From Ramazzottius varieornatus (taxonomy: Eukaryota; Tardigrada; Eutardigrada; Parachela; Ramazzottiidae), in the NCBI GenBank assembly GCA_001949185.1, contig BDGG01000006.1, positions 1,299,657-1,363,656 on the forward strand: a stretch of DNA of 64,000 bases. The letters are read 5' to 3'. Position numbers and translations under genes: made by a program. The notes under the pieces are model-generated. The model ran no database searches. It was given only the letters and a program-made list of their open reading frames with translations, and had not been told where the DNA came from. The first letter of the stretch is position 1. Every line of letters begins with the position of its first letter. This document shows positions 34,740-44,709 of the stretch, piece after piece.

Positions 34740-35768
34740 AAGCGCATGTAGACCTACTTTTATGATTACCCTCATCGGTACATAATTTGTACCTAGACTT
34801 CCCTCATGATTCGTACTGTCTGTTGTTTGTTCAGTTTTCAAACAACCTGAAGGCATCTTTAAGAAGGGTTATCTCTAGCAAATGCATGGAGAAGAGCTGA
34901 GATAAATTTAAACTGCAGCGAAGTAATCAATCGATCTCCTATGCTTTCGCTTGGATGATTAGAAGACAATTTCGGTAGGACAACGCGGCTGTAATAATCC
35001 AACGATTGATCAAAAAAGGAGAGCAACGTGTGGAAGAGATGGCAAAGTAAGAGCCAATATCTCGAGTCGAATACATTTCAGGCTCGTTACCCCAAGTGAA
35101 TCCGTGCTGATTCGAGAAACGAAATATCGATACAATGGGTCTGAAAGCCGCATCTACTGTATGACACGACATCGACACCATATGTGACGCAGGTGCCGCT
35201 CGGTAACGAAATACGTCTATAGAACAAAGCAATTATCGGATTGCACGTTGTTGATGCCCCTTGACAAGCAGGATTCTTGACAGGAAGACCCCAGGGTGCC
35301 CAGACATATTCAACACGAACACCCTACAATGCTCTTGCACCATCAAATGCGCCATCCTCGTGACAGGTCTATCCCGGAAGTAAAGCTCCACTGGCTGCAT
35401 AGGGGACCTCCCCACGACGTATGCAATCTGGCCTGCCTGTTATTCCGAGTATCTGGGTAAAACACCGGTTGTCCTGTAGGCCACCAATGTTCGCGCCCCG
35501 TCCATCACCGACACTGATTACAAAAGCTACCTGCTAGTTCTGTCATTGACAGCTGAACTGCGCATGTAATTTTGGACGACTCGGAGAGATATAAATGTCA
35601 TAAGAGTACTGTCGTGATCAATCTGCTTACTGCTTACTTCCGCGTCCGATATCATCGTCGTTTTGCCCCAACGGAACCCTTCTCGTTGCCAACTACACAG
35701 CGCTTTACTTTCGGCTTTCCATTCACACGATCGGTCGACCCTAGTTGCGATCCGCATTCCGGTCGACG
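34740..35768. other. Intergenic upstream of the allatostatin gene
   Basis: No coding exon is recognised. This span should contain the promoter of the neuropeptide gene starting at 35769, but I see no convincing TATA box. Confidence 0.4.
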
Positions 35769-36304
35769 ATGTCTTCCACGACAGTAATGGGATCCGTCCT
35801 TGTTCTGATTTTTACTTTATGCTTGGTGAACGCTGTCTTGTTACCGAAAGGCATGAACCCTTCGGCGATGGCTGGCTCGTCATCCGAACTGTCGATGGGA
35901 TCGCCCATGGTAAGAGAATACCACAACTGGTCCGAGAAATTTTGCCTCTACATACGGCTTTCTGCTACACTATATGTTCTTTTCGACATCATGCTTTTGA
36001 GGTCACTTTAGTATCCGTATTTATTCGTAGGAAGGTCCGTACGTAGATGGTCGGGGAGACGACGACGACGACGTGAGGGGCAACAACGCTGCCCTGATGG
36101 ATTACTTGTTGAACAAGCAAGCCCAATACCGCCTTCTCCAAGCTCAGAAGGTACGATCCATGCCGGACTTCTTTTACATAAAGCGTTTCCTGATGTACCA
36201 AAACAAGCATTGTGTTTTCCTGTTATGTATAGAACGCGATGAGCAAGCGCAACAAGTATCGATGCGCCTTCAATGCCGTTTCCTGTTTCGGTCGACGAAA
36301 ATAA
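35769..36304 (+). CDS. AstC: Allatostatin-C-type (AST-CC/CCC-like) neuropeptide precursor
   Basis: Three exons, 35769-35909, 36031-36150 and 36233-36304, all phase 0, encode 110 residues. Exon 1 gives a signal peptide (TVMGSVLVLIFTLCLVNAV). Exon 2 is a spacer with a run of five Asp and then ALMDYLLNKQAQYRLLQAQK, the helical spacer typical of AST-C precursors. Exon 3 encodes SKR, then NKYRCAFNAVSCF, then GRRK and the stop. Cleavage after KR and at RR would release NKYRCAFNAVSCF, amidated from the Gly, with a Cys5-Cys12 ring. The CAFNAVSCF core is diagnostic of arthropod allatostatin C relatives; amidation is the hallmark of the CCC type. These peptides act on somatostatin-like GPCRs and inhibit endocrine or muscle targets in insects. 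Confidence 0.92.
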
Positions 36305-36880
36305 TTGACGTAACCTTTCCCGTCGCCGTGGCGGATCCCCATTGATTGTACCCAGAGATGCACAACCCTAGTCGGATGAAAGTTCACGCTTCCCCAGCAG
36401 CCAGTCAGCCAGCCAGTTAGTCACAGTGTACGGCAGTCCCTTGAGCACCGGATCAGTCCCAGAAGTCACTACTATATAACCTGTCCAGTTTGATTACAAT
36501 TTCCTTCTGTGAATGACACTTCTTCAGTTCCTAAAATATTTGACCCTAGATGTGTGGTCGAGTAGCACACAAGTAACCGCTTCGAAAAGCCAATCGATTT
36601 GCGACAGAGTTTGTTGTAGTGAAACAGAAACGGAGACAGTCATAGGGTACCCAGAACGAGGGTAAGTTGGACTACAGAGGTCAGTGAATACAGGTTCAGC
36701 CAGTCGTGAAGCATAAGAACCATTGAAGCCAAATTAGATGAATAGAACCTGTATTGTCCCCAGCCGCGTACGCGGCGATCCGCCAGAACGTCGTTTTGTT
36801 CAAGGAGTACTCATCCTGGTAAGTATTCAAATGGTTACGGGTTCAAAGGACTGGAGCCGCCCAGGTGGGTATATACCCTA

Positions 36881-37020
36881 CTGTAATGCTTCATGAACTT
36901 CGCGAAGCACGTCGTCATACGCGTACAGTTGAATGCCGGTCCGATTTTGCCCAACCAACTCCCTAAGGGATCTTTCACGCGTGCGATGACGTGTTTCGCA
37001 AAGTTCGTGAAGCATTACAG
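36881..37020. mobile_element. 140-bp foldback MITE flanked by TA
   Basis: The arms 36881-36923 and 36978-37020 are inverted copies over 43 bp, beginning CTGTAATGCTTCATGAACTT, with a handful of mismatches. TA lies directly outside each end (36879-36880, 37021-37022), as for Tc1/mariner-derived MITEs. The loop is about 54 bp. There is no coding capacity. Confidence 0.8.
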
Positions 37021-37219
37021 TACGTTTCCTGACATTAGAGCATTGTTGATCTTCATTTCTTAAGATTCGAAAATCCACACCTGTTGGCAACCGCAAGCAA
37101 AGTACAGCGATCAAAGGTTCTTTCAGCAGGCTTTATTATCCTTCCGTGAAACGCTATAAAAGCTTCCTCCTCCTCCTAACACAAGCAGGTATCCATTTGT
37201 TGATCGGTGGTCCACTTAT

Positions 37220-38907
37220 ATGGTAGCATCTTGTACTTTGGACAGTGCGGCAATCACCGCCGTACCGATCAGTGTTTTTCTGTTTGCCCTTCTCAAAGCA
37301 ACGCCCGCGCAACGTACAACTACAGCTCGTCCTCGGTATCCTCGAGATGCCCTCTGCCTCAGGTACCACAACGACCCTCAAAGTTCTCCAGTTCCGCCCC
37401 AGCCTGATTATCAGGCCCTGATTTCAGGAACTCGTAACACCTCTCATATCAATGGATGTACCGATATTACTGCTGTTGCAATCTGTCGATGGGCTGTGAC
37501 TATGTGGGCCACCTGGTTCCTATGGCCCAGGTCTGTTCTTCGATCCAAATGCAGCCGCACCAGAAATGGTCGACAGCAAATGGGTATCGGCAGCCCCATT
37601 TACGGGATACCATTTTTAACTCCGAACCACTCTTATTTGACATGAAATTCTAGGCAAGATCAAAAGGTATCGAGTGCTGGCTTCGCCACGCTTCGCCACG
37701 GATAGAAGTTTCACAAAATCGTTCGCCCCTTTGAAAAGACTGCCGAAAAATCTAGGGGTGATTAGTAGCTGAAGCACCCCCACATGGGTGTTTATTGTCA
37801 GAACAGATGCAGACGCACGTTCGAGCTATATGACGTCGTTATGACGTCAAAACTTTGTCAGTTGAAACTTCGAATCACTTCAGACTTTTCTGACGAAGTC
37901 ATCTGACCAGTGGCCAGATGGCCAAATGGACTTCGGCATTGTGTTCCTCGATGTCTGTTACAGTAGACTGCATCAGCAGTTTAATTTTGCCCTTGGGGTC
38001 TCAAAACTTCAAAGTCGATTCCTGAACATTTTGACCTGCTATCGTTATCCCGTAAATTGGGCTGCCGATACCCAAGTTCTGGCGACCGTTGTCCAAAAAG
38101 ATAAACATACGAGATAGCCGGCATGGAGATATCCAGGCCCGATCTCAGCAGTTACTGCCTCAAATTCCCTTTTCTCGGTTCCTAAGTCAAGAGAACTTGT
38201 CTCTATTCTTTTGAAACAAATGAGAAGCTCAGAGATAGCAAAACTGATGAGATATCTGCGTTGGAAGGAAGATAGGTCGGATGTAATGTAAAAGGCCTAT
38301 CTAAAGTACTATGATCAAACAATCAACCATCTGGAGCAATGCTCTTTGGATATTTCCGTGCCAGAAACTTCACTGGATATCCCCATGCCGGCTACCTCGT
38401 ACCGCAGTGCTCCGCTGCTAATAGTACCCACACAGTTGGTTGCCCTTTTGTAGCAACCACCAGGATACCAACCTCCACTGCCAGCACCGGTACAATCACC
38501 GCGTCAACTAAGGTTCATCTATGTGACACAGTATTTGTCTATGGGATGAATATCACATAACGGGTTCATGTATGTGATATTCATGTCCCATGGATGTATA
38601 TATGACATAGAGACCTTTACTGAGCCCAAAATGCTCCCAGGGTGCTGTGTAGCAAACCAGGACCGACCCCAAATGTTATATGGTCAGTACAATGGATCGC
38701 AGGGTCTTCCGGACAGGGAAAGCCAAAGTGCTCATCCCAACGACGACGACGACGACGACGACGATAACTACCACCACAGCATGTACGGTGAATGTTGGAC
38801 GACCGCATGGTCAATACGCTTTGGAATCTCGATGGACCACCAGCAAACCCAGCACTGAAGCCAGAGATAAGGGCTACGTCGTTTTATGCGTCTTCTTTTC
38901 GCTCTAG
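37220..38907 (+). other. Second Thr-rich/low-complexity coding-like locus
   Basis: Several plus-strand segments look coding but could not be joined. One is a possible signal-anchor start at 37220 (VPISVFLFALLKATPAQ followed by RTTTARPR). Another, at 37456-37600, is Cys/Met-rich (CNLSMGCDYVGHLVPMAQVC). A Thr/Ser stretch lies at 38440-38530 (RIPTSTASTGTITASTK). A run of (ACG)n at 38731-38763 reads as poly-Thr in one frame and poly-Asp in another. The style resembles the mucin-like locus at 34034. Microsatellite expansion and frame changes suggest a decaying or hard-to-model secreted-protein gene. Confidence 0.3.
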
Positions 38908-39420
38908 GTGCCAATGCTGTATCTGGTAGGAAGAACTGCGCTTCCGTACTGTAGAAGGTTGTATGAATTCCGCGTTAGACGGTTCGAGTCTCGTGTCTGG
39001 TACGCGTTTCCTTACCTCCAGTCACGTAAATAGTCATCTGGTCGTAAACTGTGGTCAGAACACAAAGGGTCGAACACAAATACAATACAATGCATATAGG
39101 AGCTCAAATTCCTAAATCTCTCGAATTGTAGGGTACAGCGCGAATAAAAACGGCAACGATTGACTGAGTGAACCGTAGGAGTCACTGAAGAGCGATTATT
39201 GAGCAGGGAAATGAATGAAAGCACACACATAAAAATCTGCTTTGCGAAAAGGGACGTACTACGTATACGGTACAATCTGCGGCAGCAGCAAGAAGACTCC
39301 TGGCAGTACTCTGTCGTGCATAATCTGGAGCAAGTTATTGCAGCGGTTTGCGCTGCACTTGATCGAAACCAACGGATACTTGAGGCAAAAATCCACAAAG
39401 AGACGAATTGATGCTCCATC
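38908..39420. other. Intergenic
   Basis: No gene is supported. This would include the 3' UTR of the minus-strand PDZ gene that ends at 39421. Confidence 0.4.
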
Positions 39421-41471
39421 CTACAGATCGGTTAGGGCCGAAGCAGCTTGCTGACTATACGCTTGTCCATGTACCGAAACTGGGCGGGGCACTTTGGCGT
39501 ACCCAGCTCCCCACGCGGTACCGGCATGACCGCGTGTCTGGGCTTCCACCAAAGCAGAGTAGGTTGGGCTGGATTTGAAATCTGCTATCTGCTTGTTTGG
39601 CGGAGGAATATTTCTGGGGAAAAAAAGCACGCCCTTAGATGTCCGAGCATTCAGCCGTCCAGCTTACGGTAATCACTTACGGTCGAAGTCCAGTTTGACC
39701 AGTCAACATGTCAGCCGCGTTTTGGGTCGAGTACAGTCCCGCCGGTGAGTTGAACTGGTTGTGAGTGACGGTTCTGTTGGTGCCTGTCTTCGGGATCTCA
39801 AACGGAAGTAGCGAGCTTGAAGTTCTTGTCTGCGATGTTTGACGCTGATATTGCGGCTGCTGTTGATACTGAGGTTGCTGATATTGCTGCTGGTATTGCT
39901 GTTGTTGGTACTGCTGTTGTTGGTACTGTTGCTGACCGCCAAAAGTGAATGGATTCTGCTGTGCGTATGCGTTAGCGGGCGGCGAATCGTCAGCCGGGGT
40001 TGGGGTGGGCGGTGGCCACTGCAATCATATTGTAAATTTCATACAGCGTAAGAGCACTCGCAACAGGCGTTGTTATCAAAATGTCCGAGAAGAAAACAAT
40101 TTCGATTTCGATTTACCTGTCGACCTCCAACGATGGACTGCGGCCGTTGCTGGTTGAAGGTACGGGCCTGACTGGGTCCGCGAACCGACGGAGAACGCGT
40201 CAAAGAAGTTTGACGCTGGAATCCATTGCTACAGTAGAGCATTCGACATCAAAGGCTTTTGAAAAGTACAGTTACCATCCCGTTTATGCGCTTCGATACC
40301 TGGGTGGATTTCCGTAACTTGAGCTGGAGAAGTCGTAAGTACTTGCAGGGCGTGGTACACCCTTTCGGCTACTGGTGGTGTTTCCCCCATATTGACTATC
40401 GTGGGTAGCTCTGGGTCCTGGCATGTCCTGACGACCGAACGACTTCTCCAGGTACGATCCCATTGGACGAAAGTGCTTGGCCTTTGGAGCCGGCGCGATC
40501 AGTTGGCTGGAACGATATGTCTGACAAACAAACAAAAATAATCACTTTTGCTATTAAACATACCGATTGCAAAATAAATCGCAATAGAAAAAAGGGAATG
40601 TGAGTATGAGAATGGGCGTGAGAATCTGTTGTCCGCTGTCCAAACAGAAGTGCGAAAAATCAGTTTCGAAATGTAAAAAAATAACCATAATGGTACAGGA
40701 AAATGGCGTTCAGTTTTGGGAGTAATCTAGACTGAGACTACAGCAACGGGGGCGGAAGAGGCGCTCTTTACCTGGTTGGTGACACTGAGTTGATCCAGAT
40801 TGGGCAACGGGACGGCATAGTCTAACACTCCAGATTTCTTGGAGCGTTCCTGTTCGATCATTCCATAAATTCCTTGACCAGCAGCTGTACTGTCATCTTG
40901 CTCCCACTTTGGTGCCTGGCGTTGGCTGCTGGCTTGTGGGTTGTTTCCGCTCTGTTGCAGTAGCTGGTACGTGGGCGAGCCATACCAAGCCGGAGCTGGC
41001 TGCTTGGCTTGCTGGGGCTGCGGACTGGTTGGGGTTGATCCACCTGCTGCTCTGTAATCAGTAGCCAAAGACTCGGCTGGGAAGACATAAAGAGGCTGGC
41101 TTTACTAATGTACCTCTGAACTTCCAGACGCAGGGTTAAAGCAGAGTTGGAAATGAAATGTTCCGCATCCCGGAGTGGGAGCTTGGTGGAGTCAAAGTCG
41201 TTGATACGAACCACTGTGTCGCCACGGTGGAGGACACCTTCAGCTGGCGTACTCATAAAAACCTGAAAGTTTTGGATTCTGATTCGTACGTCTGCTGTAA
41301 CGGAATACCTTCTTAAGCCTGCTGTTTGTTACGCTTCGTTCTTCCACTTACCCTCTGGATGGTGAGCGGCTGACCTTGCTCCAGTCCACCTTGCAGCCGA
41401 AATCCCCATGGCTTATTGAAGGCATCCCTTTGCAACTGGATCGCGACCAGTGATTTTCCTCCGCTTGCCAT
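39421..41471 (-). CDS. ZASP-like PDZ plus ZM-motif protein (no LIM domains)
   Basis: Seven minus-strand exons: 41352-41471, 41114-41262, 40772-41051, 40300-40520, 40117-40228, 39681-40018 and 39421-39613, about 470 residues. Residues 5-88 form a PDZ domain, with PWGFRLQGGLEQGQPLTIQR as the carboxylate-binding loop and then HRGDTVVRINDFDSTKL. A Tyr/Gln-rich repeat (QQQYQQQQYQQQ) is encoded at about 39850-39935. Near residues 381-400 lies a ZM motif (FNSPAGLYSTQN). The PDZ plus ZM layout without LIM resembles Drosophila Zasp66/67, which bind alpha-actinin at the muscle Z-disc. The acceptor chosen for exon 3 (ttacag at 41052) is the one that keeps phase; an alternative at cccag would shift the frame. 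The next gene of the same theme starts 3.2 kb upstream on the other strand. Confidence 0.85.
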
Positions 41472-43209
41472 AACTCTTGAAAGCTTTTTCCGTCTTTAGA
41501 TAAAAAACCGTTATCAGATAACTGTCACTTACGCAAGCAGATGCAGTTTCCTCGTTCTTGAGGCGTACTGTACGCTGCTTTGAACACGGAAGTTGCCCGA
41601 ATAGCGCTATGCGCGGGTGGGTGTTTGGAACAGAGGCGAGAGGTCCTAGGATATTACTTTACGGAAGGAAGTCTTGTGGGAATTGCAAGATAGGAAAAGG
41701 AGGCCACTCAGTATTTAGACAAGGAGGGAAAATGTTCATGCAGTGCAAAAACTTCCAAGGAGATACAGAAGCTAATTTGGCTGTCTGTGTTAGCTAGTCA
41801 GAGGAAGAAACTCAGCTGTACTATCTCCAAAGACCAGGGCAGTTACGAGCAAGTTATTTTAAGATATCTTCCATTACAGTCCGGCAAAGGAAGGCCACAC
41901 TAGACTTGAACGCAGCCTTGCATAAGCGTATAGATTCTTCCTGCTTCTGGTCATGATCAAGCCATGAAGACTGTATCAGTGTATATCACAAGCAAAGCAA
42001 TTTCCGGCACTCTTTGGATGCGCTAACCCGGGACTGGCGGACTAGTCGGCTGGCAGGCGTCATTAATTTTGTTCGTGGTTCTGATGAGGCATGTTTTCTG
42101 GTTGGAAGTAATTAGCGACAGGATGAGTCAGTGGAACGGTCATGGCGTAGGAAGAGCTCGATGACGGATAACCCGCTGTGGAGGAAGTTCTTTATAGCAA
42201 AATTCTTGGCAAACTGTCCGGTGTCAAGAACAGTCTGCTTTCATTATTTTCTAATTTCACTGCCATGGGGGAGAATGCGAAGCGTATCCCCAGAGCCATT
42301 TGTCATGTTTCACATTGGCGTCTCAGAACTTTCCGAATTCTTCTGCGCCGTAATAAGGCTGAAGAAAAATACCGTGCTTCTGTATAGTGTAAGAAAAAAA
42401 TGTACCAGCCCCCGATAATCAAGTGTTCAAGGGCTGCATTACCTGTCAGGGTACCGCTTATCGAACAGGGTGCGGAAACACCCACGCTTTGGTTTCGGCT
42501 TCTTTCCTACGCACAATGGAGACTATATATATTCACGTAACTCCGCAAGCCACCGCATACCACAAGAATTCCACTGCCACGCGGAGAAAATCAACAAACA
42601 GTCTTGTAACATCCTTACCGCACAGTATAAAGATGCTTTTTTATTTATGGTGGTTATGAAATGACGAGGTGCGTAGCCGTCGGTAGGCGAGACATGCTGT
42701 GCATCATAGCGGTGACGAAGTACCGTAACCGAGTGTGATCAAGTGGCCTACAGCTATTCTGCGGACTTGACGTACTTGCCGTATGTAAGTGCAACCCGAG
42801 CTCAGGTAGCTTGTACCTGCTGCTCGAACTAGGCTTTATTGAATCAAAGCTTTCTAGACACTACACGGATGAGTAATCCGCAACGTTAACTCTTCACGGT
42901 ATAGATAGAAAGGGAAATTAGTATCAGTGAACAACCGGCCTGAAGTTCGCGAAGGCGGTTTCCGTGACCAGAAACCGATACATAGACGAGTTACACCTGA
43001 AACCATTTGTACTGCGACCATAAGGAAGAAATCAGTACATTCGGATCCGTTTAATTTTACTTTGGGAAGGACACTTATTTGTTGACTGCGTCTTATCATT
43101 TGTTGATTGGATACTTATTTGTCGAGTGTGATGAATATAAGTTGATAAGCGGTCTGTCCCGTGAATCCATAGTTGTTAACTTCCTGCTCTCCTGTGTCTT
43201 CCGGATCGC

Positions 43210-43284
43210 TCCATTCCCTTGCACGAAGTCGGTGTCATTGCTCACGACAAGTACGAACTGTTCTCGAATTTCCTGGTAAGTCGA
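43210..43284 (+). other. Orphan coding-like exon with canonical donor
   Basis: The plus strand reads DRSIPLHEVGVIAHDKYELF, then SNFL, and stops exactly at GTAAGT. No partner exon is found nearby. Confidence 0.25.
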
Positions 43285-43406
43285 AAATGTTTGAGGTGGG
43301 ACACCCGATTTCCGGCTCCAGTTTCAATACACATCTAAGTTGTGGTCCTGAACCAGCTGTCGCTGTGTTGTACGTACACTACAGGACAAAGCAACAGATA
43401 GCTTTT

Positions 43407-44010
43407 TCAACTGTTAATTAAGAGATGGAACGAAGCACAAAGGGACGTGATAGCCACCGTGGAAATAAGTCGTGCAGGGAACAAAAGGGTTATTGCTGAT
43501 GCTTGCAGATTGAAAGCAATCGCTGACTCCCAGGATCGACCTGTAATCAGGCAAACCAAGCCCGATATAACCACTGCGTCAGCTGTGCGTACCCGGTATA
43601 CATATCTGTTGACTCGCCGAGCTTTGACCACCGTTATAATGACTGGGTTACTTACATAGTGCAGCAAAGTAGCTTTCACAAAGTAATGAGTCACTTTTTT
43701 AAGAGGTATCAAGTGACTTAGTAAACAATCAAGCCATTGATGGGTTTGTTGCTCTTGAGGCTTGACAAACATCTCTTTTGCGGAAGTATCCCAATCTGGG
43801 GATATAAGCTGCTTTTTCTCGACTGAAACTGGGTCTTGCTTCGGTCGGTTCAGACTCTTTTCCTTATCCGCGTTCTCAACTTGTGAGCGAATGCGGTGGC
43901 TCCGCCTGCAACTGATAAAAAACTCGCCCAAGAACGATGAATGAGTTTCACAGCGTTCATGGTGGCCTTCTTCTCCAGCCTCATGGGATCCTCGTAACTG
44001 ATGTTTGCCA
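43407..44010 (-). CDS. Possible exons of an unidentified gene
   Basis: A 174-codon minus-strand ORF (43407-43931) has a coding-like hydrophilic first half (VENADKEKSLNRPKQDPVSV then EKKQLISPDWD) and a strong GTAAGTAAC donor at about 43658 after VKATLLHY. Just upstream, in another frame, a segment with EDPMRLEKKATMNAVKLIHR (about 43928-44010) also looks coding. I could not build one phase-consistent model joining the two. Nothing is recognised by similarity. It may be a real small gene with short exons or a decayed one. Confidence 0.28.
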
Positions 44011-44709
44011 GACTTTGTTCAAAAACCAGAACCGTAGACTACAGAAATTAAAGCTGCACTAAGCAAATGTCCGGCACTCGATGTGAGTTTTGGGAACTCG
44101 GAATCTATTAAAAGCACGAAATGGCTCTACAATGAAGAAAGTAGTGTCCTGCCGTTAATCGCGCGACTCAATACATCAACCAATGACCAGATTACATTGT
44201 GACTTTCCTAATGATGACAGGCAGGACAGTACTTTCTCCATTGTATAACTGAGCCAGCATTTCGAACGGCGAATATTGGGAGAAGATCGCAGTCGGGAAA
44301 AAAGGTTGATGCTTCACTGATGATCGTTCCACTAATGGGGTAAAACAGTGTCAGCAGCTGACGCAAGCTCGCACAAGATCGAGAGGGTAGACCAAAATAA
44401 AACACGCATTCCTAAGCAGCAAACTTTCGTGTCTGGCGTGCTTCGCGAAGAACTTCTTGGCATACCGTACTTGCTCGAAGTTTGTGATGAGATCTCTCTT
44501 TCTCGCTTCACGACGACAGCACAAGCGATGGAGCGACTTTCACGCTATGCGCGATCTCACAAGCTTTGCGTCAGAGACGAAAAACTTTGTTTACTTTATC
44601 TCGGAACAACATTGCATTGACTGCTTTTTGCAGGTGAACGTTTTTCAAAAGCGTTTGACTGTTGGAGACGGACAAAGAAAGTGATATTGTGACTTTATCC
44701 GGAAACAAC

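Larger units (their letters stand above)
41472..44709. other. Interval between the two ZASP-like genes
   Basis: Mostly unassigned. It includes two coding-like segments listed separately (43210-43284 plus, 43407-44010 minus). The proximal promoters of the two divergent muscle-type genes should lie at its ends. I see no obvious TATA box or repeat. Confidence 0.4.

Noticed and set aside
38980-38992. GGTTCGAGTC resembling a tRNA T-arm
   Set aside because: Flanking sequence gives no acceptor-stem pairing or A box.
43407-43931. 174-codon minus ORF as a single-exon gene
   Set aside because: Its second half is hydrophobic and low in coding character, and it crosses a strong donor site. It is listed only as a low-confidence candidate.
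44348-44620. 90-codon plus ORF upstream of the SRSF-motif gene
   Set aside because: No ATG near its start and not in frame with the first coding exon. It is probably 5' flank or UTR.
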